Source: a virus. Taken from it: DNA of 37,146 nt. The DNA lies in IMG/VR virus record IMGVR_UViG_3300025120_000196, positions 1 to 37,146 of that record. One strand, given 5' to 3'. Below, one piece after another: positions 24,530 through 29,695 of this stretch (the stretch's first letter is position 1; each line of letters opens with the position of its first letter). The position numbers and the translations under genes were made by a program. The notes under the pieces were generated by a model. That model made no database searches. It was given only the letters and a program-made list of their open reading frames with translations, and was not told the DNA's origin.

Positions 24530-24618
24530 TAGTCCTCCAATTCTTCTAAGATATCATCAATATCATCTAAAGATAAATCTGAGCCTAATAAATCGTCTAA
24601 GGTTGGTTTCTTGTTCAT
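24529..24618 (-). CDS. Tiny highly acidic protein (29 aa)
   Basis: MNKKPTLDDLLGSDLSLDDI is followed by DDILEELED; 12 of 29 residues are Asp or Glu. GGGAG lies 8 bases upstream, and both ends overlap neighbours by 1-4 bases. Such acidic peptides can mimic DNA or bind basic host proteins; here that is speculation. Confidence 0.55.
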   Translation of the reverse strand: MNKKPTLDDLLGSDLSLDDIDDILEELED

Positions 24619-24890
24619 TCTCGCTCCCTTCTTGGATTTACTGTTGGTAAATTATCCAATTGCTTATTAACAGATTTTCTTTTCTCTGCTCTGATCTCAA
24701 CCCCTTCAATAATCCATTTTTGAATTTCTTCAATTATATTTTCAGAATTATTTTTTTGTAGATATTCGATCTTCTTTTGTAGCCATTTGACTGTATCGTC
24801 TTGAGCTTTCAACTTAACTAAAATATTTTTTAAATTGTGACGCTCAATAGCTAAGTCTGTTTTACTTTTCTTAAACCACACTATCGCCAT
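24615..24890 (-). CDS. Coiled-coil hypothetical protein (91 aa)
   Basis: I use the ATG at 24890 because AGGAG lies 8 bases before it; longer non-supported starts exist upstream. MAIVWFKKSKTDLAIERHNL leads into a long helix (KLKAQDDTVKWLQKKIEYLQ) and a basic end (NPRRERE). The first residues MAIV are shared with the 36-aa basic protein at 23989. Function unknown. Confidence 0.6.
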   Translation of the reverse strand: MAIVWFKKSKTDLAIERHNLKNILVKLKAQDDTVKWLQKKIEYLQKNNSENIIEEIQKWIIEGVEIRAEKRKSVNKQLDNLPTVNPRRERE

Positions 24891-24891
24891 T

Positions 24892-25119
24892 TTATTCTCC
24901 TTTCTTAAAATGTTCTTTTGCTTGTTCAAAGGCATGGCTATCTTCGATTGGTAAATACTTTTGTTTCCAATCTTTTAAAGATTTAGCGGTTTTTATTCCT
25001 CTAATCGCTCTCTTGTACTCTATTGCAGAATGTAAAAGATAATCAAATTGCTCTTTTAATTCATTTAACTCATCGATAGTGTAGTTATAAAAATTATTTA
25101 CTTCAAATTCATTACTCAT
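24892..25119 (-). CDS. Small helical hypothetical protein (75 aa)
   Basis: GGAGG lies 7 bases before the ATG at 25119. MSNEFEVNNFYNYTIDELNE, then IEYKRAIRGIKTAKSLKDWK and an acidic end. Function unknown. Separated by one base from the next gene's start codon. Confidence 0.6.
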   Translation of the reverse strand: MSNEFEVNNFYNYTIDELNELKEQFDYLLHSAIEYKRAIRGIKTAKSLKDWKQKYLPIEDSHAFEQAKEHFKKGE

Positions 25120-25363
25120 TGTTATTCCTCCCTTTCTGATTAAGTTTCCTTTCTGATAGATATCGCTCATAAAAACGTCTATCCATTCCGTCTATCTTCA
25201 CTCTTAGCGTTTCTTTACCCAAATACTTTGAGTGAGTGAAATCTAAAAGTAAATAGCCTTGTTGCTCTCGTAGTCTTTGGAGCGTGACTCGTGGATCGTT
25301 GGTCTTGTATTTAAGATTGCGACCTACAATCATTCTTCTTTTTTCTTGTACGCCTGATGTCAT
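25112..25363 (-). CDS. Basic hypothetical protein (83 aa) containing a repeat-encoded segment
   Basis: GGAGGAACAAGA precedes the ATG. The protein is Arg/Lys-rich (KRRMIVGRNLKYKTNDPRVT, YERYLSERKLNQKGRNNNE). TNDPRVTL is encoded by a copy of the GC-rich dispersed repeat at 25284-25304, whose core also encodes HDPRV in the polymerase. Function unknown. Confidence 0.55.
   Translation of the reverse strand: MTSGVQEKRRMIVGRNLKYKTNDPRVTLQRLREQQGYLLLDFTHSKYLGKETLRVKIDGMDRRFYERYLSERKLNQKGRNNNE
25284..25304. repeat. GC-rich dispersed repeat copy
   Basis: Contains GACTCGTGGATCGTTGGTC within the 83-aa basic protein gene; shares a 14-base core with the polymerase copy. Confidence 0.65.
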
Positions 25364-25551
25364 TCTTGTTCCTCCTTATCTAGTATTATAATATTATAAC
25401 CTAAAAGTCCAATCCAATTTAATTCATCTTCATTTAAGGTTAGTTTTCTTGTTAATAAAGCAAAAGTTTCAGCCCTAGCACAGTAAGGGTGAAATCTTTT
25501 TGAGTCGACCGAATTGCGTTTAACAAGTAGGTCTTGTTTTTCTTTAGTCAT
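25360..25551 (-). CDS. Small hypothetical protein (63 aa)
   Basis: AAAAGGAGAGCAA precedes the ATG, identical to the leader of the next gene upstream. MTKEKQDLLVKRNSVDSKRF, then TFALLTRKLTLNEDELNWIG and LLGYNIIILDKEE. Coupled by ATGA on both sides. Function unknown. Confidence 0.6.
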   Translation of the reverse strand: MTKEKQDLLVKRNSVDSKRFHPYCARAETFALLTRKLTLNEDELNWIGLLGYNIIILDKEEQE

Positions 25552-25868
25552 TTGCTCTCCTTTTCTTCTAGTTTATTTTTAAAAACAAATAATTGTTTTT
25601 TGAGTGTCGGTGTAATTTTGATACCGTCAACATCATAAGTTTTATTATCAAGCGTAATGTGATTGATCAAAAAAGAAATAAACTCGTCTCCGAATTCATA
25701 TCTTTTTTTATTATCATTCCAATATTCCCAAATTTCTTGAGAAGTATAACCACACCATTGATCAAAAGATTTGAGAAGATACTCAATCTCTTCAAATAGC
25801 TTGTCTTCATCGTATGCTTTATCAAAAAGATAATTCCACACGAGTTCATGTATGTCTTGTTTAGTCAT
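25548..25868 (-). CDS. Hypothetical protein (106 aa)
   Basis: AAAAGGAGAGCAA lies directly before ATGACTAAA, as for the following gene. The protein is acidic and aromatic (ELVWNYLFDKAYDEDKLFEE, FDQWCGYTSQEIWEYWNDNK) with a beta-like end (DVDGIKITPTLKKQL). No recognised domain. First gene after the structured gap 25869-26177. Confidence 0.6.
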   Translation of the reverse strand: MTKQDIHELVWNYLFDKAYDEDKLFEEIEYLLKSFDQWCGYTSQEIWEYWNDNKKRYEFGDEFISFLINHITLDNKTYDVDGIKITPTLKKQLFVFKNKLEEKESK

Positions 25869-26177
25869 TTGCTCTCCTTTTATTTTAAAAAGTTTTGGTC
25901 AGTGGGACTTGTGAAGATTGATAACGAAAGCCAAGGTGATGATCCTTGTAACTTAGGAAATCCTTTTGGTTCACTTTAGACAGTCCCACGTGCCTTGCAG
26001 TTTAAGTTTGCTTTTTTTAAAGTGGTTGTGAAAAACTAGGGGCCACCCCTGAAACCAATCCACTACAATGAAAGGGACCATAGACACGTCTATTGATTGA
26101 GGGATCAAATTCAATCTCAATCGTGCTTAGTTTATACATTGTCTAAGACCCCAAATCGGAGTCTTAGAAAATGTATA
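25869..26177 (-). ncRNA. 308-nt structured gap, candidate noncoding RNA
   Basis: No gene fits here, but perfect stems fill it. From 5' on the minus strand: a long hairpin at 26133-26177 directly after a stop codon (8 + 11 pairs around one mismatch, 5-nt loop, one G-U only on the minus strand); GATTGAG/CTCAATC (26095-26101/26116-26122); ATAGA/TCTAT (26080-26093); an 8-pair helix with one bulge (26021-26028/26056-26064) enclosing AGGGG/CCCCT (26038-26050) followed by five T; and a closing stem GTGGGACT/AGTCCCAC (25902-25909/25982-25989) around GTGAA/TTCAC and CAAGG/CCTTG stems. Such density is unlike the rest of this gene-packed genome. It may be a free RNA, a processed leader or an attenuator. 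Confidence 0.5.
26031..26050 (-). terminator. Possible intrinsic terminator inside the structured gap
   Basis: On the minus strand AGGGG-TGG-CCCCT is followed after AG by TTTTT. The stem is only 5 bp but GC-rich. It may end or attenuate transcripts between the genes at 26178 and 25868. Confidence 0.35.
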
Positions 26178-26639
26178 TTAGAACGAAGGGTCCCAATACT
26201 CGGACCGATGTCCCAAGGTGATACGATTACCGTCTTTTCTAAAACGGTTCGTCTTAGGGTTAAATTCTCTAGGTTCGAGAATAAACCCTCTTTCACCCTC
26301 TGAGGTTTCGATGTCGATAACCTCAGCGTAATGTTTACGCCCCTCAGGGTTAGGCGTAAATTCATAGGTCTGACTTTCTGAAAAGCCATTACTATCGGTA
26401 CGCTTAGCATAGTCCATTTGAACCACAATAAAGCGTCTACCGTTTTTTTTAGTGATAACGTCAACTAACGTACCACTATGGCGATCGGACCAATAATAGA
26501 CCGTAGCACCGTTACCAATGGTTAAAGCGTCAAGCTTAAACCATGAGCGAGAACGTGACCAATTAATCACGCTTCCAAAATGTGTACCTAATTTATTAGG
26601 TAACAACTTTTGGTTTTTGTCGATAATTCTAATTTCCAT
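26178..26639 (-). CDS. Conserved hypothetical phage protein (153 aa)
   Basis: AAAGGAGAGCAAA precedes the ATG at 26639; longer in-frame extensions cross the structured gap and are rejected. The protein has NGATVYYWSDRHSGTLVDV, RRFIVVQMDYAKRTDSNGFS, YEFTPNPEGRKHYAEV and FNPKTNRFRKDGNRITLGHR, a beta-rich pattern found in hypothetical proteins of unrelated phages. Its codons are visibly more GC-rich than those of its neighbours, which suggests separate ancestry. Function unknown. Structured RNA lies on both sides. Confidence 0.65.
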   Translation of the reverse strand: MEIRIIDKNQKLLPNKLGTHFGSVINWSRSRSWFKLDALTIGNGATVYYWSDRHSGTLVDVITKKNGRRFIVVQMDYAKRTDSNGFSESQTYEFTPNPEGRKHYAEVIDIETSEGERGFILEPREFNPKTNRFRKDGNRITLGHRSEYWDPSF

Positions 26640-26835
26640 TTTGCTCTCCTTTGTTAAACGTTGGACACTGAAAGACATTGTTTGACTCAGTATTAAAAAG
26701 GATACTGCGATCCAAAGATCAAACCGTTTTCTTTCTAAGGGTGGTGTCCTCACACCGTTTTGAGTTACTCGTCAGTAGGCTCTTTCAACTCGTGAGCCTA
26801 GACACGGACCGTTTATCGTGGACCGTGTTTCGTGG
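26640..26835 (-). other. 196-nt gap with several stems and a GC-rich repeat
   Basis: No gene is visible. Perfect stems are TAGGCTC/GAGCCTA (26776-26782/26794-26800), GGTGT/ACACC with a CCTC loop (26743-26756), CAGTAT/ATACTG (26688-26693/26702-26707) inside GTTTGA/TCAAAC (26680-26685/26719-26724), and ACACGG/CCGTGT around the dispersed repeat at 26803-26835. It forms the 5' leader of the 153-aa gene. Confidence 0.4.
26803..26835. repeat. GC-rich dispersed repeat copy, palindromic
   Basis: CACGGACCG, TATCGTGGACCGTG and TTCGTGG follow each other in the structured noncoding gap; ACACGG/CCGTGT form a stem. Confidence 0.6.
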
Positions 26836-26961
26836 TTAGTGTTTTACTTGTTTATCTTTTTCTAGTTCTTCTAGTCGTCTAGCAACCTCAAAAAGACAAT
26901 CTTGAATTGTCTGGATGCTTTTAACTATTGCCAAAAGATATTTTTTTTCTGTTTCTTTCAT
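26836..26961 (-). CDS. Small helical protein (41 aa)
   Basis: MKETEKKYLLAIVKSIQTIQ, then DCLFEVARRLEELEKDKQVK: one long amphipathic helix, possibly a coiled coil. The ATG overlaps the upstream TAA (TAATG), and GGAGGACTA lies just before it. Function unknown. Confidence 0.55.
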   Translation of the reverse strand: MKETEKKYLLAIVKSIQTIQDCLFEVARRLEELEKDKQVKH

Positions 26962-27155
26962 TAGTCCTCCAATCTTTCTATTGACTCAATCTTTCCTTCT
27001 TTGTGTTGAGTCACTAAATGCTCAACGCCATTAACGTCTTTTTGTAGATATACTTTATGATCGTGTACGCTGACATAATCATAACCCTCTCTTAACAATC
27101 TAATGATTGCCCAAGTTTTTTTAGTTACAGGGTGTTTACTTGATAATACTCTCAT
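26961..27155 (-). CDS. Small hypothetical protein (64 aa)
   Basis: MRVLSSKHPVTKKTWAIIRL is followed by beta-like YDYVSVHDHKVYLQKDVNGV and an acidic end. GGAGG is about 7 bases upstream of GCTAATAAA-ATG. Function unknown. Confidence 0.6.
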   Translation of the reverse strand: MRVLSSKHPVTKKTWAIIRLLREGYDYVSVHDHKVYLQKDVNGVEHLVTQHKEGKIESIERLED

Positions 27156-27159
27156 TTTA

Positions 27160-27264
27160 TTAGCCTCCGATTAATATTAAATAAGCAACCCAAATTGCTT
27201 TGAACACAAGTAGACCGATAATAAACCGATCTACTATAATTTCTGCTTTTGGTTTTCTATACAT
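27160..27264 (-). CDS. Tiny single-pass membrane protein (34 aa)
   Basis: MYRKPKAEIIVDR leads into a hydrophobic segment FIIGLLVFKAIWVAYLILIG that spans a membrane, with positive charges at the N-terminus (inside). The ATG overlaps the upstream TAA (TAATG). It could be a membrane-acting accessory factor; a holin role is not supported because a 3-TM holin lies elsewhere. Confidence 0.55.
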   Translation of the reverse strand: MYRKPKAEIIVDRFIIGLLVFKAIWVAYLILIGG

Positions 27265-27509
27265 TAAAGCACCTGTCTCGCTTCGTTGTATAATTTTACA
27301 AATTCATCATGAGGAATTCTTGATTTTTTAGCGCCTCCGTCAATTTGTGTTAAGTGTTTGGCAGTCGTTACGGACCAAACGTTTTCGCTCACGAAAAGTT
27401 TCCCATATCTTTCGAATGCAACTGGAGTTGCATAAGAGTAATAAGTGTTGAAGCCCCATGCGAATTCTTTTCTTAGGCTCTTAGTCGTGTTTAAATATGA
27501 TGTAGTCAT
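27264..27509 (-). CDS. Conserved small phage protein (81 aa)
   Basis: AAAGGAGACAAAAAA precedes the ATG. The core SYATPVAFERYGKLFVSENV, WSVTTAKHLTQIDGG and PHDEFVKLYNEA matches a small family I recall from many phages (short proteins with a WSxTTxKHL motif), of unknown function. Preceded by copy A of the two-hairpin leader. Confidence 0.6.
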   Translation of the reverse strand: MTTSYLNTTKSLRKEFAWGFNTYYSYATPVAFERYGKLFVSENVWSVTTAKHLTQIDGGAKKSRIPHDEFVKLYNEARQVL

Positions 27510-27538
27510 TTTTTTGTCTCCTTTTGTTTGTTGTTACT

Positions 27539-27590
27539 GAATATATAAATATTCATGATTACCCAATAACGAGTAATCAAAAGTATTTAT
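27539..27590 (-). repeat. Two-hairpin intergenic RNA module, copy A
   Basis: On the minus strand: AATACTTTT, hairpin 1 GATTACTC/GGGTAATC (27578-27571/27564-27557, one U-G pair, 6-nt loop), ATGAAT junction, hairpin 2 GAATAT/ATATTC (27554-27549/27544-27539). It differs from copies B-D in the stretch after hairpin 2, where AAAGGAG replaces the GAGAG-type site. Confidence 0.7.
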
Positions 27591-27803
27591 TTAAATATCT
27601 ATTTTAAAACCTTTTTTTTCTAAATACTCACGACACCATTTTGGCAATTCATAAATGTCAGAGTAATCAACCACGACATCACCGTCCAACATTACATAAA
27701 ATGAAAAACCGTCATATTGGTCTTCAAATGCAATTGTAGATGATGTAGTGAACACAGTATGGTTGTTTACATCTTGTAGGTTTAAATCGTCTATTTTATT
27801 CAT
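27591..27803 (-). CDS. Small acidic hypothetical protein (70 aa)
   Basis: I choose the ATG at 27803 (MNKIDDLNLQDVNNHTVFTT); an in-frame ATG at 27839 lies inside the leader hairpins and is probably not used. The protein is beta-rich and acidic (FEDQYDGFSFYVMLDGDVVV, DYSDIYELPKWCREYLEKKG). Function unknown. Leader copy B precedes it. Confidence 0.6.
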   Translation of the reverse strand: MNKIDDLNLQDVNNHTVFTTSSTIAFEDQYDGFSFYVMLDGDVVVDYSDIYELPKWCREYLEKKGFKIDI

Positions 27804-27819
27804 TGTTTGCTCTCTTTCT

Positions 27820-27871
27820 GAATATTCATAAATATTCATGATTACTCAAAGCGAGTAATCAAAAGTATTTA
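27820..27871 (-). repeat. Two-hairpin intergenic RNA module, copy B
   Basis: Begins at the stop codon of the upstream gene: TAA ATACTTTT, hairpin 1 GATTACTC-GCTTT-GAGTAATC (27860-27840), ATGAAT junction, hairpin 2 GAATATT-TATG-AATATTC (27837-27820), then AGAAAGAGAGCAAACA and the ATG. It fills the whole gap between the two genes. Confidence 0.75.
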
Positions 27872-28393
27872 TGCTGATTGTTTAGCTTGTTTTTTAGAAA
27901 TAAGATAAATTCTGTTGATAAGAATGTCTTTCCACTTACTGTGCAATTTATGTTGTAAGTCAAAAGCTTCGATTTCCCAAGGTCTTTGTTTATAAGGAAT
28001 TCTTCTCTTTGGACCTAGTTCCTTACCTTCCCAACGTGTGTGAAGTTCGTTATCAGATTTCCACCAACGTTGTTGATATTGCTTTGTAGCAATTTGTTTA
28101 ACGTGCACTAATTCGTGTGCCAAAGTTTTGAAAATATCAGCAGTATGATCAATTATGATCTTGTGATTTTTTTCAGGGCTAGAACCTTTTGCGTTGGCTA
28201 AGTGAACACCTTGGCAATTATCTCCCCACTTTTTTTTGACTGTGGTCTTTCTTACGTGAATTTTGATCTTCAAAGTGTTTTGAAGTCTTTTAGATACTAA
28301 CTCACTAAGAAACAAGTTTGTTGCTTCTGTAAGGTCGTCAACTAATTCCTGATCTCTCTCATTTCTTGGTAGAGATATTTCTAGTTTTTTCAT
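27869..28393 (-). CDS. SprT-like zinc metallopeptidase (174 aa)
   Basis: The zinc site is HELVH (residues 93-97, LAHELVHVKQ) with a likely third ligand Glu140 or Glu142 in RPWEIEAFDLQ, and an upstream strand HKIIIDHTADIF. This is the SprT/gluzincin-type pattern. Host SprT relatives cut DNA-crosslinked proteins; a phage enzyme might clear proteins from DNA or act on a host target, but the substrate cannot be read from the sequence. No signal peptide, so cytoplasmic. It is the largest gene of the accessory operon and has a copy of the hairpin module on each side. Confidence 0.75.
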   Translation of the reverse strand: MKKLEISLPRNERDQELVDDLTEATNLFLSELVSKRLQNTLKIKIHVRKTTVKKKWGDNCQGVHLANAKGSSPEKNHKIIIDHTADIFKTLAHELVHVKQIATKQYQQRWWKSDNELHTRWEGKELGPKRRIPYKQRPWEIEAFDLQHKLHSKWKDILINRIYLISKKQAKQSA

Positions 28394-28409
28394 TGTTTGC
28401 TCTCTTTCT

Positions 28410-28459
28410 GAATAAATAAATATTCATGAATACTCAAAGCGAGTATTCAAAAGTATTTA
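28410..28459 (-). repeat. Two-hairpin intergenic RNA module, copy C
   Basis: Begins at the upstream stop: TAA ATACTTTT, hairpin 1 GAATACTC-GCTTT-GAGTATTC (28448-28428), ATGAAT junction, hairpin 2 GAATA/TATTC (28425-28410), then AGAAAGAGAGCAAACA and ATG. Relative to copy B the third pair of hairpin 1 changes from T-A to A-T on both strands together, a compensatory change. Confidence 0.75.
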
Positions 28460-28681
28460 TACGTCTTCTTGCTCAGCCCAATCAACATTACTAACTGTAA
28501 ATGCGTTCGAATATTTTGGGGTCGGTTGATTTTCATCATCGTCCAACTGATTGTAAATGCGTTCGAATATCTTATCGATACCGAGAAAATCATCTTTAAA
28601 TCTTTTTTTGTCTTCTTGGCTAAGATTATAATAAAATGATGTTGTTTTTACGTTTAAGTCTAATAGTTCTTTTTTAGTCAT
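28457..28681 (-). CDS. Small acidic hypothetical protein (74 aa)
   Basis: The ATG at 28681 (MTKKELLDLNVKTTSFYYNL) follows the GAGAG-type site of leader copy D; a longer ATG start inside hairpin 2 is rejected. Helical middle (SQEDKKRFKDDFLGIDKIFE) and acidic end (NVDWAEQEDV). Function unknown. It is the first clear gene of the leftward accessory operon. Confidence 0.6.
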   Translation of the reverse strand: MTKKELLDLNVKTTSFYYNLSQEDKKRFKDDFLGIDKIFERIYNQLDDDENQPTPKYSNAFTVSNVDWAEQEDV

Positions 28682-28696
28682 GATTGCTCTCTTTCT

Positions 28697-28741
28697 GAAT
28701 GCTTTATGCATTCATGATAAGGCTAACTTAGTAGCCCTATC
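28697..28741 (-). repeat. Two-hairpin intergenic RNA module, copy D
   Basis: Hairpin 1 is GATAGGGCTA/TAGCCTTATC (28741-28732/28725-28716, 10 pairs with one G-U on the minus strand), then ATGAAT, then hairpin 2 GAATGC-ATAAA-GCATTC (28713-28697), followed by AGAAAGAGAGCAATC and ATG. Both stems have wholly different inner sequences from copies A-C while the shape and flanks are kept. Confidence 0.7.
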
Positions 28742-28941
28742 AAAAATACATAATTTGAATTCTGTTTGACTGTTTCCTTATCGGTGTCACCGATTGAGCT
28801 CATTGCTCTGAAGACTTGCTCTCAGCGTCTCAAGATAAGGTTTGGAAGCTTACCCTGATTGGTTCGAGTTATCTACGCACTAAGGGGCAAATATGTAGGG
28901 CCCAACCTTAGCAACCCACCGAGTCCGAAGACCCAAGAAAC
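28742..28941 (-). other. Structured leader region upstream of the accessory operon
   Basis: No convincing gene. Two mutually exclusive helices are visible: ATCGGT/ACCGAT (28780-28785/28789-28794) and CCTTATC/GATAAGG (28776-28782/28834-28840), which share bases. Further stems are CTAAGG+GGC/GCC+CCTTAG (28880-28888/28900-28911) and AAGAA/TTCTT (28935-28939/28946-28950). More GC-rich than the genes around it. It could be a long 5' leader or a free RNA. Confidence 0.4.
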
Positions 28942-29070
28942 TTAATTCTTTGAGTGTTTTAGCACCTTAGACCTGAAGACTAGAATATCGTGGGCATTAG
29001 ACCTACCGTCAAAAGACGCGCTTGGCTTATTGTTTTCTAGTGCAGTTTCTAAAGTATGGTTTGTTGTCAT
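28942..29070 (-). CDS. Doubtful 42-aa ORF at the start of the accessory operon
   Basis: ATG at 29070 with an AAGG 12 bases upstream gives MTTNHTLETALENNKPSASF, then a basic end (VFRSKVLKHSKN). A perfect 7-bp stem ACTAGAA/TTCTAGT (28979-28985/29035-29041) and a CGTC-AAAA-GACG hairpin lie inside it, so the stretch may be RNA rather than coding. No family recognised. Confidence 0.3.
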   Translation of the reverse strand: MTTNHTLETALENNKPSASFDGRSNAHDILVFRSKVLKHSKN

Positions 29071-29175
29071 CTAAGTAAGACCTTAAAGATATTTATGATA
29101 AAGTCAAACATTCTTAGATAAAAAAAGATAAATAATTAAGAAAAAAATGGTCACTTTTGTCGCATCTAAGTGAAG

Positions 29176-29184
29176 TTATCCACA
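29176..29184 (+). promoter_or_regulatory. Perfect DnaA box
   Basis: TTATCCACA matches the strict bacterial DnaA-box consensus. It is followed by a T-rich tract and two GCGTTTTAA repeats. Use of host DnaA by the phage is inferred. Confidence 0.55.
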
Positions 29185-29365
29185 GGCATTTTTTTGCGTT
29201 TTAAGAGCGTTTTAAAAAGGTCCGTGTATGTTTTTATTAGATAATTTATTATATGCTATATGGCTCTTAAAAGAGGTTTAAAGGGTGTTTTCTTTTTGGC
29301 GAATGTTGTTCGATATACCGAATGTAGTGCTAAAGTGAACAAAGTATGAACGTTTCAGGGTTTGA

Positions 29366-29399
29366 GGGTCGTGAGGCGTGGATCGTGGGACGCGGACAG
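29366..29399. repeat. GC-rich dispersed repeat copy
   Basis: GGGTCGTGAGGCGTGGATCG, then TGGGACGCGGACAG, in the candidate origin region just before the A-rich tract. Confidence 0.6.
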
Positions 29400-29452
29400 T
29401 ACTAGAGGTTTTTTGAAAAAATAAAAAAAAAATAAAAAAATATTTTAAAACA

Positions 29453-29546
29453 AGTGTGATAGTGTCCGCTTATGTGTTTTAGCTTTAATCAGGTGGGTTT
29501 TACCTATCACACTACTACTTTTTAGAAGTGTGCATAGTGTCCGCTT
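29453..29546 (+). repeat. Iteron-like direct repeats with TGTCCGC core
   Basis: AGTGTGATAGTGTCCGCTT (29453-29471) recurs as AGTGTGCATAGTGTCCGCTT (29527-29546), 74 bases apart with one extra base. A related inverted core (ACTGTCCGCG on the minus strand) lies at 29400-29391. They are candidate binding sites for an initiator or repressor. Confidence 0.6.
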
Positions 29547-29623
29547 GTTTATTGAAAAATAAAGCTTTTTTATACCCTCTAGGTAATTAGACACTTTTTC
29601 CAAATTGATTATTTAAAAAGAAG

Positions 29624-29650
29624 TTGTCAGAAAATCTCTAGTACCATAAT
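29624..29650 (+). promoter_or_regulatory. Possible sigma70-type promoter for late rightward genes
   Basis: TTGTCA (29624-29629, five of six) and CATAAT (29645-29650, five of six) are 15 bases apart, slightly short. They overlap CTCTAGTAC (29636-29644), which is the inverse of GTACTAGAG at 29399-29407. The predicted RNA start is about 40 bases before the VRR-NUC gene. Confidence 0.35.
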
Positions 29651-29695
29651 TGTAAATCGTTAAATTTTCTCTATTGTGTAACGGTGTATTTTTAA

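Larger units (their letters stand above)
29071..29695. other. Noncoding divergent control region, candidate replication origin
   Basis: This 625-bp stretch separates the leftward accessory operon from the rightward late genes and has no credible ORF. It holds a perfect DnaA box (29176-29184), tandem GCGTTTTAA repeats (29196-29204 and 29207-29215), long A-rich runs (29412-29450) that would melt easily, a 10-bp inverted repeat AGTGTGATAG/CTATCACACT (29453-29462/29504-29513), 19-20 bp direct repeats, and a copy of the GC-rich dispersed repeat (29366-29399). The combination fits an origin plus divergent promoters. Origin function is inferred. Confidence 0.5.

Noticed and set aside
27804-27839. 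Longer start for the 70-aa gene at the ATG in leader copy B
   Set aside because: That ATG is the conserved junction between the two hairpins and is out of frame or followed by a stop in copies C and D, so it is part of the RNA module.
28449-28462. TATAAATA on the minus strand resembling a T4-type late promoter
   Set aside because: No T4-type sigma or sliding-clamp genes are visible; the string arises from the stop codon plus the conserved TAAATACTTTT lead.
28776-28885. tRNA-like features (7-bp closing stem CCTTATC/GATAAGG and a TTCGAGT loop-like string)
   Set aside because: The T-loop-like string has no complementary 5-bp stem, lies outside the closing stem, and no anticodon arm can be drawn.
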